Assembly: GCA_965215155.1 (NCBI GenBank)
Contig: CBDCCY010000001.1
Span: 496,001 to 560,000 of the forward strand
Source of the DNA: JAGWAJ01 sp965215155
GTDB lineage: Bacteria > Acidobacteriota > Vicinamibacteria > Vicinamibacterales > UBA8438
Direction: 5' to 3'
DNA length: 64,000 nucleotides
Part shown: positions 61,362 through 64,000 of the stretch, one piece after another
Position numbering within the stretch: position 1 is the stretch's first letter
Layout of the letters: each line of letters opens with the position of its first letter
Translations under genes and position numbers: made by a program
Notes under the pieces: generated by a model
Told to the model about the DNA's origin: nothing
What the model saw: only the letters and a program-made list of their open reading frames with translations
The model's database searches: none

Positions 61362-62708
61362 TCAGATGAAGCCTGCCGCCCAGAGGACGTAGACGGCGGC
61401 CATGGCGGCAACGCCGTTCACGAACGTCACGCCGCCGAAGGAAACGAGGGCCGCCTTGAGCGGCATGCGCGAGAGCGACGTGCAGACCCAGAAGTAGCTG
61501 GAGTTCACGTACTTGATGATCATCGAGCCGGCCGCTCCGGCCAGCATCGTCGCCTCGGGGCTGAGGCCGAGGGTGTCCATCATCGGCGCCGACACCGACG
61601 CGGCGGTGATTACGCCGACCGTCGTCGATCCGGTGATCATGTTGCCGGCCACGCCGAGCGCGAACGGCAGGAAGATGGGCGCGAGGCCGGTAGCGGCGAC
61701 GGCGTCGGCGATCGCCTCGACGGCCGGCGTCTCGCGCAGGATGCGGCTGAGCGCGCCGCCGAGGCCGGTCACCATGATGATCATCGCCGACGCGCGGAGC
61801 GCCTCCTCGATCCACTTGCCGGTGCGGGCCTCGGCCTGGCCGGCGCTGGTGTTCCGGTAGGCGAGCAGGATGCCGATCCCGAGCGCGACCACGGGCCAGC
61901 CGAGGTAGAGCATCGCGCGGTTCACGAGGTGCTCCTCGGGCAGGGTCAGGGCCGTCACGCTCTGGCCGGCGATGAGGAGCAGCGGAATGAGGATCGGCGC
62001 GTAGGCGCGCCACGTCGACGGCAGCTCGGCCTCGCGGCCCTGCTCGATGAACGACTGCCCGACGAACTCGCGCGACGGCGGCGACTCGATGCGGGGGCCG
62101 GCGATGCGGGCGTACGCCCAGCCGGCCAGCGACGCGAAGAGCGTGACGATGCCGCCGTACAGGATGATGCGGCCGACGTCGGCGCCGACGAGCGCGGCGG
62201 CGGCGAGCGGGCCCGGCGTAGGCGGCACCATGGCGTGCGTGAGCTGCATCGCGCCGACGAGTCCGGTCGCCATGACGCTCATGTTGAGCCCGGCGTTGAT
62301 GGCGGCGGAATGGACCAGGGGGTTCAGGATGAGGTAGCCGACGTCGGAGAAGATCGCCAACCCGATGACGAAGCCGCTCAGCGTCAGCGCCAGGGGCATT
62401 CGCGCCTCGCCCACCCAGCGGATCATCGAGACCGTGATGCGCTCGATGCCGCCCGTGTGCTTGAGGGCCTCCGCCAGGACCGAGCCGAGCACGATGACCA
62501 CCGCGATGCTCTGGATCGTGCGGCCGAAGCCTTGCTCGAACGCGTCGATGAAGGCTTGCCGGTCGAGGCCGGGCACGAGCGCCAGCAGGACGATCGGCAC
62601 GAGCAGCGCGAGGAAGACGTGCCACTTGTAGCGTGTGATCAGCAGAAAGAGCAGCGCGACGACGGCCACGAGCCCTGCGATGGCGACGAATGCGCTCTCG
62701 GTGATCAT
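61362..62708 (-). CDS. GntP-family permease
   Basis: 448 residues from ATG 62708 (MITESAFVAIAGL), the usual GntP length. About twelve membrane segments, with LKHTGGIERIT, AMVPPTPGPLAAAALVGADVGR and the late GNMITGSTTVGVITAASVSAPM, blocks typical of gluconate or hydroxy-acid:H+ symporters. A longer reading upstream adds only low-complexity sequence. It is convergent with the DprE2-like gene. The substrate (gluconate, glycerate, lactate-like acid) cannot be told. Confidence 0.87.
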   Translation of the reverse strand: MITESAFVAIAGLVAVVALLFLLITRYKWHVFLALLVPIVLLALVPGLDRQAFIDAFEQGFGRTIQSIAVVIVLGSVLAEALKHTGGIERITVSMIRWVGEARMPLALTLSGFVIGLAIFSDVGYLILNPLVHSAAINAGLNMSVMATGLVGAMQLTHAMVPPTPGPLAAAALVGADVGRIILYGGIVTLFASLAGWAYARIAGPRIESPPSREFVGQSFIEQGREAELPSTWRAYAPILIPLLLIAGQSVTALTLPEEHLVNRAMLYLGWPVVALGIGILLAYRNTSAGQAEARTGKWIEEALRASAMIIMVTGLGGALSRILRETPAVEAIADAVAATGLAPIFLPFALGVAGNMITGSTTVGVITAASVSAPMMDTLGLSPEATMLAGAAGSMIIKYVNSSYFWVCTSLSRMPLKAALVSFGGVTFVNGVAAMAAVYVLWAAGFI

Positions 62709-62818
62709 CGGTGTCCATCCCCCGCGGGCGCCGCCCGCCGGCGCCACCGCCGGCGGGAAAGCCGCGCATGCTACTCTGACAGGCAATTATCTGCCGATAC
62801 GTTGGGCAGAGCCGGTCG

Positions 62819-64000
62819 ATGAACGGGAGGGTGGATTTGGACGTCATCGGAACCGACACTTGCCGACGTGCGCTTGCGAGGAAGGGGTCGCGGCTGTCCT
62901 GCGCGGCCTCCCTCGCCAGCGTCCTGGTGTTGCTCCTCGGGGGGCTCGGCTGCGTGACGCCGTCGGCGCGGACGGCGGCGCTCGAGCGGGCGGCTCCGCC
63001 GGCCTCGCCGGCCCGCGAGGCGGCGCCCGTTCCGTCGTCCCTGGAGGCTTCGCCGCCGTTGCTCGCGGAAGCGGTGCCGGCGGAGGCCGTGCCGCCCGGG
63101 GGCGCAACGGCGGAGGCGCTGCTCGTGCGGGCTGCGCCGCGTCAGTCGGCGCAGCCGCAGCCGGCGGACGAGGCGAACAGGGCCGCCCGGGCGCCCGAGC
63201 CTGCTCCCGAGGCGGCGCCGTCCCTTCCCGCCGGCACGGCGCGGGACCACGCTCGGGCACGCCTCGCGGCCGACCTCGCGGCACTGCGGGAGTTCCGTCC
63301 TTCCTACCCCTTCTGGCAGCACATATTCACGGTTCCCGACGGTCGCGTCGCGTTCGGCAGCCGTGAGGACGGCCGCCTGCTGGCCACGTTCCCCGCGCGA
63401 GGGAACTGGCAGCGCGCCGGCGAGTGGGAGGACCCCGCGCTGGCCGCTGCCGTGGCCGGCCGGCCACGGCAGCGCCGGCTGACGGACCGCCGCGACGCGC
63501 TGGCGGACCGGCTCGAGCCGCTGGTCGGGCCGGTCGTGCACAACGCGACCCGCGGGCGTTTCCTCGCGCCGCACGCGGAGCGCTACGGACCGTTCCTTCG
63601 CGAGTGGGGCGACATCTACGAGAGGTTCGGCGTGCCGGCGGAGATCGGGCTGGCGCAGGCCCTGGTCGAGTCGGGCCTGAACGGGCGCGCTCGGTCTCCC
63701 GTGCGGGCCCTCGGCTTCTGCCAGTGGATGCCGCGCAACTGGAATCGCCTGAAGCGGCTGTCCCCGTACGTCATCGAGGGTTACAACCAGACGACGCAGG
63801 CGCCCTTCTGTGCGGCCTACCTCACCGTTCTGGCCACGATGTACGGCAGCTTCCTGCCCGCCCTGTCGGAGCATCACGCGGGCGGCGTCAACGTGGGCCG
63901 CGTCGTCATCAACGGCGAGCGCCTCGGCGGCGCCGACGAGCGCGAGCAGTACCTGATGGGCTCGGACTTCGTCCGCGAGTTGCGGCAGGTCTCGATACGC
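62819..64000 (+). CDS. Lytic transglycosylase-like protein (3' end outside window)
   Basis: 394 codons are open to the right edge. The start is uncertain: ATG 62819 is used, while a TTG at 62834 sits closer behind GGGAGGG. An N-terminal hydrophobic segment ending GGLGC could be a lipoprotein or anchor signal; a long alanine/proline linker follows to about residue 140. The catalytic region is FGVPAEIGLAQALVESGLNGRARS with E284 as the likely acid, then GFCQWMPRNWNRL and YNQTTQAPFCAAYLTVLATMYG, as in SLT/goose-type lysozyme folds. It should cut peptidoglycan in the periplasm. Confidence 0.78.
   Translation, partial: MNGRVDLDVIGTDTCRRALARKGSRLSCAASLASVLVLLLGGLGCVTPSARTAALERAAPPASPAREAAPVPSSLEASPPLLAEAVPAEAVPPGGATAEALLVRAAPRQSAQPQPADEANRAARAPEPAPEAAPSLPAGTARDHARARLAADLAALREFRPSYPFWQHIFTVPDGRVAFGSREDGRLLATFPARGNWQRAGEWEDPALAAAVAGRPRQRRLTDRRDALADRLEPLVGPVVHNATRGRFLAPHAERYGPFLREWGDIYERFGVPAEIGLAQALVESGLNGRARSPVRALGFCQWMPRNWNRLKRLSPYVIEGYNQTTQAPFCAAYLTVLATMYGSFLPALSEHHAGGVNVGRVVINGERLGGADEREQYLMGSDFVRELRQVSIR

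Overview
The window is about 70% G+C and packed with genes on both strands. Many products are exported (Sec or twin-arginine signals), with c-type cytochromes, PQQ-type beta-propeller dehydrogenases and a DUF1552/DUF1592 pair. This points to a member of Acidobacteriota, most likely of the Vicinamibacteria type. That is inference from gene content; no rRNA is present to settle it. No phage structural genes, integrase, transposase or CRISPR array are visible.

Layout. 0-9.9 kb: a truncated AAA ATPase, then exported hydrolases (metallo-beta-lactamase fold, serine beta-lactamase fold), a secreted HExxH protein, a Tat-exported amino-acid-type binding protein and an MFS transporter. 10.2-18.3 kb: a DUF1552 plus DUF1592 cytochrome-type pair facing two tandemly duplicated exported ankyrin proteins and a small cytochrome c'-like protein. 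18.3-26.1 kb: housekeeping and stress genes, including an exported argininosuccinate-lyase-like protein, three small acetyltransferase or F420-type genes, catalase-peroxidase KatG and a second beta-lactamase-fold hydrolase. 26.2-31.1 kb: a defence-type patch of visibly lower G+C, holding an antitoxin with a broken toxin, an ATPase plus DUF4276 pair, an HsdR remnant and a frameshifted HNH endonuclease. It abuts the 3' end of tRNA-Ser(GCT), whose tail is repeated in a 91-bp tandem array.

31.1-55.3 kb: a flavin dehydrogenase, exported propeller proteins, amidohydrolases and five PQQ-type dehydrogenases with cytochrome partners, which look like a periplasmic oxidation repertoire. Inside it (44.5-45.7 kb) is a redoxin whose nucleophilic cysteine codon is TGA, followed at the right distance by a SECIS-like hairpin and fused to a DsbD-alpha-like domain; it is a candidate selenoprotein. 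55.5-64 kb: cvpA, a SprT-like gene, then three consecutive genes for polyprenyl-phosphoryl-arabinose synthesis (UbiA-type phosphoribosyltransferase, DprE1-like, DprE2-like), a GntP permease and a lytic transglycosylase running off the right edge.

Several genes are interrupted by single-base shifts located at homopolymer runs (redoxin, one quinoprotein, HNH, HsdR). Some of these may be assembly errors rather than biological decay.
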